A stretch of DNA of 64,000 nucleotides, from the NCBI GenBank assembly GCA_010093515.1, contig MU001671.1, positions 742,808 through 806,807 on the forward strand, read 5' to 3'. The notes below the pieces were generated by a model that had not been told where the DNA came from, searched no databases, and saw only the letters and a program-made list of their open reading frames with translations. Shown here piece after piece: positions 22,910 through 33,660 of the stretch. Both the position numbers and the translations under genes were made by a program. The first letter of the stretch is position 1. Each line of letters begins with the position of its first letter. The stretch comes from Lineolata rhizophorae (Eukaryota > Ascomycota > Dothideomycetes > Lineolatales > Lineolataceae).

Positions 22910-24996
22910 GGCTGCTGAGTTCGATTTCGAGCTGGAATCTTGAAGACCGGGCCGCGGGTGGGAAGAAGCTGAATCCGAGCGAGCACACGAGGCTCTTATA
23001 AGGCTGGCCCTGGCAGCTAGATATCCAGGCGGCGAGGCTCTGAAAAGGGCATCGGGGTCGGGGCTTGCAGCACCCGCGGGTAATAAATACTAGCTGCACA
23101 AGAGCATAGGCAACGCTACTAGGCTGGGTAACGCGTGGGCCCTTGAGGCCGTGCCTCTGCGCCGCTAGCGGCTCTTGCCTGTTTGATAGCTGTCACGGCC
23201 GCCCACAATAGACCAAGAGCTGGCCGGGGTAGCCCAATCAAAGGGCCTTGTCTTACGGCGCGGGATGCGTACGTTGGCATCGGGCGTGGGCTGCGGGACA
23301 CGGCGAGGCTATGTAGCGAGGCCCTGCAAGATCGAAACGCCAATTGGAAAGCTAGCACGGTCTCGGCGGCAGAGCGGCAGTAGCTCGTTGCGATCGTCTC
23401 CACTCCCCAGGAAAATCCCAATCAGGCTTGTACAGTTACGCCTGTCATTCTCGACTTTGTTGGTTAGCTTTGTTGAACTTGATGCGCAGCGGGCAATTGG
23501 CTCGTTGAATTGACTGCCTCGGATGACACGATAAGCGGCCTAAATTCTGCGAGTACAGGCGGTGGCCCACTGGCGAAGGAAGTTGCAAGGAGCGCATATT
23601 GCCAACCCCCAATTGGTTAGTTCTACTGTCAATCGCCAGTCTCTGTATGGTGTTCGAGTGAACACCTAGACGAAAGGCTTATTCAAGTTGCACGCCTTAC
23701 TATATGATGGCGAGTTTCGGCCGAAGGGCACGTGTCGATGCGTGTTCCGCAATACCTCGATTACATGCTCCCATACACTCGTAACTGAGGACTGGCCAAG
23801 TGCTACACGCAGTTAGCGGCCAATCTTTGGCGAGCTTCCCCGCGGAGCCCGTCCACCCCGTGCTATGTTCAGATGAGATGACCCACCGTTATACATATAT
23901 GGATGTTGCACTCAGGACTAGGCGTAGTCTGTAGGGGCGAAGCCTCGGTGTGAAGCGAAGGCCGACAGCCGACACATGCAATTGCACGCGAAGTGTTGCT
24001 GAATATGAACATCGCGAAATTCTGCATTCAGAGTATGATAAAAGAAGGCTTTAGTAGCTTGTGATGAGTGAAGATATCTTTGCTGGGAATTTCGATTCGA
24101 AATACGGCCCTGTCGTGTCAGCATGCCTGTTCTGTCAGCATACCCGTTCTGTCAGCGCACCCGTTCTAAGCCAAGCCTAATATGGAAGGCTGCGTCATAG
24201 GATTTAAAACAACTACCGATCCTAGGCTATGTCGGTGTCAATTCAAAAATTTACTGGGCAGCCTGGTTGAACACCTCCTTGTTAGCCACAGTTCTCTGAC
24301 AGGAACGCTCTCATGCTCCAATCGACTTAAAATCCGGTCTAAATTCCGATTAAGAGCGTGGCCCCCACAAGGGCGAGCAAATTAGTCAGACAGTTTTTTT
24401 TAGGCATGTCTAGATAAACGGGAAACGTGGTATTCAGCGCCGCCGCTCTTAAATTATTACGTCGTGCACATGTGAGTTTTGGTGTGAAATCGGTTGTAAC
24501 GGAGACTGTTGACTTGGTACTTTGCGTAATGTGGACGTGGACACTTGAGGCCGCACACAGAAGTTTTTGCTTTGGAAACGGAGTGTTGGCCTCCGGTGTC
24601 TACATAGCAAGAAAGTGCCCTAAGTTAACTTGTCTGATTAATTTGCGTTTGAATCAGGTTCGAAGCTATTCTGACAGGTAGACTCGCACAAGAGCAATCA
24701 TCCACATAGCAAGAGATGTAAAAACGTGCGGGAAAGCGTTTATAAACTAGATCGACTCCAACATCAAACTCGGACTGTAGGACTGTAAGGCAATGTGCCT
24801 TGTTCCTCTCCATCTCACTCCCGAACCTGTGCATTTCCCCTCCAACAAGGAGAGGGGGAAAAAAAAAGGGAGGAAAAACCAAAATAGTTCTTTTCTAAGA
24901 GCTATTTCGGTGTCATCAGTCTAGTTCTAATAAAATTATCATGAAAAGATTGCCAACTTTGGACGTAGCGACCATGCATGGTACGTGCCGATGCTC
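22910..24996. other. Intergenic, low GC, one short tandem repeat
   Basis: No gene is supported between the sulfotransferase-like start and the 3' end of the kinase gene. Frames here are short and lack domains. The one clear structure is a three-unit 17-bp repeat at 24118-24168. Confidence 0.5.
24118..24168. repeat. Three-unit 17-bp tandem repeat
   Basis: Three consecutive 17-bp copies of GTCAGCATACCCGTTCT differ only at two or three positions (units at 24118, 24135 and 24152). They lie in unassigned intergenic DNA. Confidence 0.85.
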
Positions 24997-27900
24997 TTAG
25001 TAGTGTGTATGTGAGACTTGCGCAGAGGACCGACTTCGCGATGTCATGCGATCTCCCGACGATTTCCATTTGATGTTTCGGAAAATGTCCTTTTGTGACT
25101 CGATGCTCTCTGCTGGCATGAACTGACAACCTGGAGGAATGCCCATCTGGAGACGGAATGAGGCGTTATTGTCCTCCCGAGGAGCCGATGATCCTTGCCC
25201 TTTTCTTGTCCCCTCGGAATATATGATTTGCTCGAGGTTTGTATCGGCCTCTATGTTATCGACCGTCTCCGAGAAGGAAGCAGGATCGGCGTATGAATTA
25301 TCGGGGAGTTCGTGCTGACGATCCGTTCCTAGTCCTACTCCAAGGAGTACAAAGTCCCTTCTAGCAACGAGACGTCTGCGTTTCTTGGGCCTACGAACCC
25401 CGAGCTTGCGAACAACTCGTCCTGAGAGTTGACTTCGATTGTCCGAAACATCATTCGTAGCTTGCTTTGGAGATTCTGGTGTGATTGGTGGTTTCCGAGG
25501 AATAAGTAGTTGTCCTAGACGGATGGCCTTCCCAGAATTGTGGTTCTGGTTTAATTCGTTAGATATAGATCTTGATCGGCTCGCAAATGACAACTGTGCT
25601 CACCTCAGATTGAGAAGGATGGTTCTGTAGCTTCTTAGGCCCAGTGTTAGGGCGTAGACCTCGTCGATACTGTTTAACCGAAGCGGCTTGGCCGCTCAAA
25701 GAGCTGCTCCTATGGCGCCACCAGGACTTTTCCAGTGTATGAGTTGTCGTAGCAGTGCCCAATCCAGCTCTACCTGCTCTACGCTTCCGGGTCGCCAGGT
25801 CCCCGTGCATATCGTTCATAACCTTGTCAGGCCTTCCTTTGGTTCCGGCAAATTTAGGTTTGCGCTGTCGTGTACTTTCAACCTTGCTGGGGGCCGACAT
25901 TTTACCTTGAGAAGCTTTCAAAACTGAAGCGTGACCTTGGCCTCCTGGAAAGGAGGTCGTTTGGGACCGTAGCGACGACTTTTGGTTAGGTTCCGCAAGG
26001 ACCTCCGCATAGGTTGGCCTCGCAATGTTCTCAGGTTGTGTCGCAGTCGGAGGAGTCAAAGGAGTCGAAGGAGTCGAAGGGGTCGAAATGTCCCCAGCCC
26101 GCAGGTCGGGTTTGAGTCTCCCAATATCGCGTTGCTTGCAACAACAATCGCATTCATGGCGGATTTCATCCTGCGAGGACATTCTTGCGACCACGTCTTT
26201 AGCTGAGGGGCGTTCACTAGGATTGCGCCGTAGCATTTTCTTGCACGTTTCTAAAATATTTTCCGTCCCCCGCATTTGCCTGTCACGGAGTGAATTTATC
26301 CAACTGATGACGTCGAATAGCTTCTCGTAGTATGGTGCTGGTGACTGGCTGTTTTCGACAAGTCCAAGAAAGGTATGTAGTTGATCGACGGTCTTTTGAA
26401 TCATGAACGTAGTCAACTCAACGAAAACGCAGCCCAAGGAGAAGATGTCAGCTTTCGTTCCGTGCTCTTCCTTGTTCGCGATTTCTGGGGCACAATACAT
26501 CGGCGTCATCGACGCTATGCTAGATGAAACTGAGGTGCTGTCAAAGGAGAAGTCGGAAGATATGCCGAAATCGGCTATAAAGACTCTGGCATCTTTCAAA
26601 AGGATGTTTGAAGGCTTGAGATCCTTATGCCTTATGCTTCTAGAATGCAGGTATGACAGGCCAGAAGCAAGGCACCCAAACCAGTCGCCAAGATGGCTAT
26701 TGCAAGAAGGGAAAGCGCCTGGCTTCCTCATGTAATTTTCGAGGTCCGTATCCGCAAGCGGCTTCATGAGAATGTGCAAGGCATTGTTCTCTTCATAGTG
26801 TCCGACGAACTCCACAACATGTGGGTGTTTCATCCTTCGGAGGATGTCAACTTCTTTTGTGAAGCGTTGGACCATGCAGACCTTTCTCACAGTCCGTCTA
26901 AATGTTTTGAGAGCATAGACAGACTTAGTCTCCTCATTCACAACCTTCTCCACCACTGAATGCGAGCCATCGCCAACACGGCCCGCACGACGGAGCGAAA
27001 GGCTTTTGCCGGACTCTGCTGCTAGTAGATGGCTGGGGCTGGTGGTGCTTTTGCAACGATTGAAACGCAATGGATATCGAAAGCGTCGAGTTCCGTGACT
27101 AAAAGCGGTGTCATTGAATCCTTGGAATTGGTCGTCGTACCAGCCATCCTGCCCGAAGTCCGGACCGGGTAGCTGGTCACCATTTCCTTCAAACCCATCA
27201 CTGTCATTGCTATTGCCGTTATGCCCGCCGGACCCCTGATTATCTCCGTCGCTGTCTCCGTCGCTGTCATCGCGATCACCACTTTCGTCGCTCGTATCTT
27301 GGTCTGACACATCGTCACTGTCGGATTTATTGACGTCTTCTTCGTCGGCCCAAAAATTGTTCCAACGGTCTATTGTCCATGGTCCACCGGGAATCTCCTT
27401 TCTGAAATGACGAGCGACATGGGAACATCGATCTTTCCACTGCTTCCACGTTGGAGAATCGCCTTTACAGAACCCACACCGATATCTAGACAGAGCTTGA
27501 ATCTCAATTCTAGATTCCTCGATGAATTTCTGCCAGGAGAACTTGAGATCTTGGCCGTGCTTTGGAGGGTGAATATCGTTAAAGTGCTTTTTAATTTTGT
27601 CTGATCTGGCGTAAAACTCAAGCCCTTTGATGCCCTTCTCCTTTCGACAATACACACAACAAAAGACCTCGGGGACGTATCTGTTTGCTTCATGTCTCTC
27701 CCAGACATCGCGACGCCGAGTTTTGAAGCCACATTTTCTTGTGCATTCGTACGGTCCTTCGAGGCTTCCTTTCAGGTCACAGATCGTGTTACGTTGTTCC
27801 TCTGCCCATTGTTTAGCTGAGTTTAGTATGTCTTCATCCGTGGGAACTCGGAGATCTTGGGTCATGGGAGAAGGAGCTCGACGTTGTTGGACGTTGGCTT

Positions 27901-28579
27901 TATCCAACCACATCCTGACAGTGGCTGGTGGCCAGTTGATACAATCGGCGAGACCTTTGAGTTTCTTTTCGTCTGGGCATGTTCCTCCGAACTCTTCAAG
28001 CCACACTTCGAGCATTCGGACACCCTTTTTCATATGGGGCGGCAGCTGTGAAGACGAGGATGGCTTTTTTGCGTTCCTTTGCACTTTTGGTTCGCGTCTT
28101 TTTCGTTCTTTGCCTAGACATACCCCCTGAGATAGAAGACGATGTTTATGACTCCGAGCTGACGATTCGAAACTTGTATGCGTGCTGAATTTCGACCGGG
28201 TCGAGAAGCCGTAAGCGGACGTGGAATTGGATTTATAGCCAGTATCATGAGTGGCCATGGGCCGGGAGCGTGGTTCGGTCGTTTGGAGGGTTTGGGTTTG
28301 AGGAACCTGGGGCAATAGAGACGCCACAGCAGCGTTGGTGACCTGATTTTTCTGTTGCTCTTGATGCGCTTGCGAAGTTTGAGCTGCGAGATATATTTGG
28401 GTCACGTCGGCCTCCGTAGCATCCGGATATATCATAGGCATCTGAGGTATTTGAGAAGGCTGAGCTGGCTGAAATGTTTGAGGCGTTAGGCCAGTTTGAG
28501 GTGTTGGGGTCTGTAAGCTCCACTGGGGCCGCGTGGGCCAGTCTGTTTCCTGCTTGGGCAGATTAGCAAAGTAATTCAT
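24997..28579 (-). CDS. Homeodomain-like / Cys-His finger / protein kinase fusion
   Basis: Exon 28579-25604 and exon 25545-24997 join in phase (58-nt GT-AG intron with CTAAC) to give 1,174 residues. After a Gln/Pro/Thr-rich start, residues 180-232 resemble a divergent KN-type homeodomain (MLEVWLEEFGGT and ATVRMWLDKANV). Cys/His finger-like units follow at about 277-338 and 366-392, then an acidic Asp/Ser/Gly tract at 415-470. A Ser/Thr kinase domain spans about 530-800: glycine loop VGDGSHSVVEKV, Lys558 in YALK, HKDLKPSN in place of HRD (Asp653), DFG at 670-672 and MYCAPEI. The catalytic residues are present, so it is probably active. The finger pattern recalls fungal homeobox/C2H2 regulators. 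A C-terminal basic stretch (RRPKKRRRL) could be a nuclear signal. A further upstream exon (ATG at 28776, donor at 28622) is possible, which would replace the first 14 residues. Confidence 0.8.
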
Positions 28580-28970
28580 TCAGCGGCGCTTGGGTGCCTT
28601 ACTATTGTCTCTGTAAAACTACCTCCTTGATGGAGGGGATAGGTCGTATTGAGCCCAATCTGGCCGTCATAAGGCTGAGTCGTGGCGTAGCAGCTCCCAT
28701 CCGAGAACGGCGCTGATATGAAGTTTCCAGTTGAGAAGTCATTGCATTCACCCGACTGATCATGAGAACCATCCATTTCGCCTCGTTCTTTTAGGCTGAG
28801 GAGCCAAGGGCGCGTGCGAGCGGCGGTGAGAAGCCTGGGGGTAAGAAGCACTGGCCAGGAGGGTTTGAGAATTTTGTTGTTACCTGGAAACGAGACCTTT
28901 AGAAGCAGGCAGTTATCTAGCCTTATGGCGTCTTCCACCCTGGGGGCTGTGTTTGCGGTTCATGGACCGA

Positions 28971-29090
28971 GGCGCGCCCTAGAAAGGACGAAGGGCGGAA
29001 GTCCACCCTCCGCCGTGAGAGGGGTGGAGAGTCCCGCCCTCTGCCGAGAGAAGGGCGGAGAGTCCCACCCTCTGTAGCAACGAGGGTGCG
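28971..29090. repeat. Array of four ~30-bp hairpin units
   Basis: Four head-to-tail units of about 30 bp start near 28975, 29003, 29034 and 29065, each able to form a GC-rich stem. The arms are CGCCCT/AGGGCG, CCACCCTC/GAGGGGTGG, CCGCCCT/AGGGCGG and CACCCTC/GAGGGTG. A GAAGTC or AGAGTC linker separates units. One stem position alternates G-C, A-T, G-C, A-T, so both arms change together. The array lies about 400-500 bp upstream of the kinase-fusion start codon. Confidence 0.75.
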
Positions 29091-29330
29091 CATATTCGAC
29101 TGGTGTACTTTGGGACGGAAAAAGTGTGCCCCTTTGGGCGGATTACACTTGAAGAACACCACAACACTCCCCAGGCAGAAGCCCTCCCTCCGCTATGGAA
29201 GGGTGAAGAGTCGCGCCTTCAGTACCGAGGAGGTCGCATATCCGCCTGGCGCGCTCCCAAGGTTGTAAAAGCCTGTTCCTCTGAACGAATGATCCTCAGA
29301 GAACACCACGACAATTCCGAGGCAGATCGC
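29074..29330. repeat. Degenerate ~147-bp direct repeat, two copies
   Basis: Copy 1 (about 29074-29183) and copy 2 (about 29222-29330) align along their whole length with many substitutions. The best conserved block is AGAACACCACAACACTCCCC at 29153, matched at 29300 by AGAACACCACGACAATTCCG. The start of copy 1 overlaps the last hairpin unit, and further hairpin-like sequence lies between the copies, so the hairpins and the 147-bp unit may be parts of one larger repeat. Confidence 0.7.
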
Positions 29331-30429
29331 AAGGCTCCCGAGTTTGCAGCAACCGGAGAGGCTGAGTAACTGCCATAGACAGCGGCACGTCATGTAGGCC
29401 TCGCTTGAACGATTTGGGAGCGAGCGAGGTGCAAGCTATCTCCGGTCAACATTTGTTCGTTTCTCAACCAAATCCAGCCTGAACTGCCTGGATTTAAAAA
29501 CATGGCGTGGCGAAAGGGAGAGGTAGAGGAGCAATGGGAGACCAAGCGAATATAAACAAAACATTCGTCTCCAAATCAGAAGGGAACGGGTGCTAGCCGG
29601 CCTGTGAAATGGCAGCGAAGCTGGGAGTGGCGCCTATCGAAATGCGCCCCGCTGCAGCCACTTGTTAATATCACGACGAGGCTTGCACTAAGGGGTCATG
29701 TGGTACCGCAACACGAAAGCTCGGAAGGCTTTTGCGGAACTTTCAGAAGAACAGAATTAAGCCTAGCAGGCAAGACTTGAGCGCTCTAGTAATGAGAGAT
29801 CACCAACCTAGATTCTTTCATTGGACAAGTGATAAACACGAGGTAGGCTGAAGCTCAACTGCTGAGAGCAGTGGTGCAATGATCAGAGTACAACGACCGA
29901 CATATCCTATGGGCCTCAGAGGAGCGCCGTTTGAGAGAGTGATGGCTACAGTTCCCGTTCTCATGGTAGGGAGATGCGCTCTTTTTATTGTTGTCTACTA
30001 TGTTTGTTTCGGCCTAGACCACGCAAGGGGTTTGTTTGAGAGAATGCGACCTCTGGCTTCAAACTCGTAATGTGGTTTGTCACCTACTTAAGTTCAGTTG
30101 AGAAGTTCTCATGTAAGAGATTGAACTATAATTTATGACGTAGCTTAATCTTCATCGATGTTGAGGTCTGGTGAGCCTTAATAGACGGTGGTTGGCGAAG
30201 TACGTACCCCTAGCGCGGGAGGTACCTAGTGGCTAGAAGTCTTGGCAACTGGTTTAGCTCGCCGAGGTGTCGCAGCAGCACTTCATGCCACTTGGGCACA
30301 TTCTTGAGAAAACGGCCACATACGATTGACGAATCGCTGACACCACATACCTAGACAGGGAGCTTCGCACTCCGAAACATTAGACTCGTTTTCTCATATC
30401 CGGTTGCTGCGTATCTATCCGAGGCCACG
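29331..30429. other. Intergenic between divergent genes
   Basis: This is the rest of the shared upstream region of the kinase-fusion gene (leftward) and rud3 (rightward). I see no gene in it. The promoter of rud3 must lie in its right part. Confidence 0.5.
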
Positions 30430-32639
30430 ATGTCTGCCACTGGGAGTTCGACGCCAATCCCAACAACAGGTCAGTATTACCATTCGCCCTACCGATTTAG
30501 GCTGGACGCGCTCATTGCCTCTACAACGGCAGCATATTATGGCGCAGTGCCGGAAGTGCTAATGTTTCGTCACAGGTCCGGCCTCGAAGAACAAGAAGAA
30601 GAACAGGAAGAAGGCAGCCAACGCAAGACCGGAAAGTAGCAATGGACCATCTGTGGCGACCGCCAATGGTGCCGGCGATGATCCAGGGGTCGACGCGGAA
30701 AATGAAGGTGATGGAGGCGATGAAGAAATAGACGTAAGTTTTCGGAGTTCGAGCGTGGGCGTTTTTGCGGCTGTGCTAATGACTGGCTCCCGGAAATAGG
30801 CGACCTCAGCGAACCTCCAAGCGCCTTCGTCCCCTAAATCGCAAGACTCATCATCCACAAGCCACCGACAAAGCAACGGCATGCCTAGCAGCGGCAATGA
30901 GTCAAAAGGCGGTCCCAGGAGCGGCCCAGATGGTTCTCTCTCGCTCTCACAGTCCTCCGAGGAGAGGTGGGATGCTTTGGCACAGGAGCGGGATTCGCTC
31001 CGAGCGGAGGTAACGCAGCTACGGCAGTCGTTGGAAAGCATACAAGGCAAACATGAACGGGAGATGTCAGGGCTCCAGGAGCAGCTGGACGAGTCTGTCG
31101 AGGGTCGCGAGCGTGCTGAAACGCAGTACCGCAACCTTCTCGGAAGGGTCAACACGATTAGGGATCAGCTCGGGGAGAAGATGAAGGCGGACAAGGTGCG
31201 GCATCTCTACAGTCTGGTAGTTATCTCACATGGGTCGCTGATCACATTCTATACATAGGAGGAACTCGCCGAGGCCCAGGGTCGCATCGAAGAGCTCGAG
31301 GAACAAGCGCAGAGCATGCGCGAAGCCAACGAAACTCTCACGGCCGATATCGATAAGCTACGTGTGGAGAACGAACAACAAGCAAAGGAAATTGCGAGTC
31401 TTCGGGATAGGGCAAGCCTCTCGCAGCAAAACTGGATCAAGGAGCGCGACGAGTTGATCAGTCGAGAAGCCTACGCCCGTGAAGAGTTCGAGAACGCCAA
31501 ACAGGCCATGCAGGATTGGGAGGTCCTGGCTATGGACGAGCGGTCCGCCCGGGAGAGCCTTGTTGACCGTGTTGCCGAGCTGGAAGACCGGCTCAATACT
31601 CAACAAGAGGCATACGAGCGTGCCGCTTCTGAGCGAGATGCTCAATCCTCAACGGTCGACGGACTGCAGCGCGCTTTACAAGATATTCAGGACGGTACGA
31701 GTATTATCGTTCCCTTCGAATATCTAAACTTGCTAACCTGTTCTCCAGCTCGTAAAAAGGAATTGAGGGAGGTGGTTGAGAATTCTCAGTCACAACTAGA
31801 GGAGCTTAGAAAACAACTTCAAGCGGCGGAAGAGGCCTCCGCGGCTGCACAAGCTACACTGGAATCTACCCAGAAGGAGCTAGAGCGGGCACGTCCTTTT
31901 GAGAAAGAGGTGAAAGAAAAGAACCTGCTGATTGGCAAACTACGCCACGAAGGCGTAATCCTAAACGATCACCTTACGAAGGCGTTAAGGATCATTCAGC
32001 ATCGGAAGCCAGAAGATAATGTCGATCGGTATGTCGCACATATACCTTATCGCAAGCCACACACGGGAAGCGCAATTTGCAGGAACACTTGTGGCTGACT
32101 TGTTGTAGCACAATCGTCACAAATCATTTTCTCTCGTTTTTGAGTCTGGACCGGTCGGACCCGAAAAAGTTCCAAGTTCTCCAGCTTATCGCCGCCTTGC
32201 TCGGGTGGACAGAGGGTAAGATGGTTTTCTCGTTTCCACAGCGTCCTGGACACGTATACCCCACGTTCAATTAATTAACGCCTGGTGTGACGGCGCAGAG
32301 CAACGGGAGAGGGCAGGTCTAGCGCGGCCAGGCGCGTCGGCCGTGGGCAGCGCCTCGAGCCTCCGCATCCCGATGTCACCGTTTCGCCGCACGCCTAGCA
32401 CGCCGGCGCTCAGCAGCGACATGTTTCCGGACTCGGCGACGCCGGCATCCGGGACCAGGGAGTCGCTCGCCCAGCTGTGGTCTGAGTTCCTCGAGCAGGA
32501 GGCCCAGGAAGGCGGCGCGGCAGGCTCGAGGAGGCCGAGCGCTGCGTCTCCGAGCAGCTCCAGCAGGGAGCGCGGGTCGAGCCTTGGGCTCGGCGTGACG
32601 CCTGGTGGGACTGGGCAACCCGGACCGGGAGCCGGGTAG
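30430..32639 (+). CDS. rud3: Rud3-type golgin with GRAB domain
   Basis: Seven exons (30430-30469, 30576-30733, 30800-31195, 31259-31694, 31749-32028, 32109-32215, 32299-32639) join in phase into 585 residues. After a basic Lys/Asn-rich N-terminus (ASKNKKKNRKKAAN) and an acidic stretch, a long coiled coil fills the centre. Near the C-terminus is the GRAB (GRIP-related Arf-binding) region: RTIVTNHFLSFLSLDRSDPK then FQVLQLIAALLGWTEEQRE. This matches yeast Rud3 and animal GMAP-210, cis-Golgi golgins recruited by Arf1 that tether vesicles between ER and Golgi. The Pro/Ser/Gly-rich tail is typical of filamentous-fungal versions. The intron at 31695-31748 is 54 nt with no in-frame stop, so its retention would add 18 residues. 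Start codon, phases and domain order all agree. Confidence 0.92.
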
Positions 32640-33660
32640 GGTTTCTCGCGATGCCTCGCAGCCTCCGTATTGCCTATTGCCTATTGTACCGGAAAGCTTA
32701 TTGGAGACGTCACGGACGTGTATAGAGGGGGGCTTTTTGTTGGCTTGGCGTTGCTTGGGGGAAGCAAAAGAGCCCCGCACTTTGGCTGTGGCTGGCTGGT
32801 TCGGAAGGCATTAACGCTGTGATTAATTGTTGAAATGGCAGGATACGAGACGGGGACGCGCGGTAAAGGCGTGGGGAAGAAGAAGGCCGTGCCGTGCCGC
32901 CGCCGAACCGCGCCGTCTGATTTGAGCGCGACTTCGACTCTTGAAACATTGCAATGGTTCCCTTGCGGAGCGCCGTGCGCGCCACTCAGCGCCGATCCAT
33001 TTGCAGGTGCCGGGCGCCAACGCGGCAACACGGGCGAGGGCGGGAGCCGTAGCGCGCGCCCCCCGTCCGGCCTCGTCCTCGTTCGTTCGGGGCGGGCATG
33101 GAGGATCGTGGACGGTCGCGAGGATCGCGCTGTTGGCGGTGTCCCGCAAGTCCCCCACACGAAACGGCGCATTAAGCCAAACCGGCTGCCCGGTTAGGGG
33201 CCCGAGTTTATGCACGCTTGCTCCCGCGCGCGTCTGCTTGCCGTTGTCGCGCATGCCCGCTTTCGTCAAATCATATTTGCCTGTGTAGGGGCGCCCGCGA
33301 TCGCAAGTCCTCGCCCGTCTCATGCAGCACGGCGGGTGAATTCGTAGGTAAAATGCTCCGACTGCGCGCAGGCGCCGCCCGCGGCGCCTGTCGTGCCTCC
33401 TGCAAGGCAGGCCGAGACACCCGCACGACCGCGGCGAGGTAACCCGCCGGAATATACTATTTGCTCCCCCTGCGGGGTGCGCTATCGCAAGAACGAAACC
33501 ATTTATTTCATCATTTTGCTCTCGTCGATTCAATTCGCTCTTGTTTCCTTTTTCTTTTCTCCGTCCTGACGTCCGCCTGTCTTTGGAGTAACTCGAGAGA
33601 ACTATGAGAAGACTCGCCCCGAGCTCTTGAAGACACTTGATTCCTCGCGTTGACGTAGCA
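32640..33660. other. Intergenic between rud3 and the HET gene
   Basis: GC-rich in the middle (about 32,850-33,420) and CT-rich just before the HET start. No gene is supported; the longer open frames on both strands begin at non-ATG codons or run antisense into the HET gene. Confidence 0.5.
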
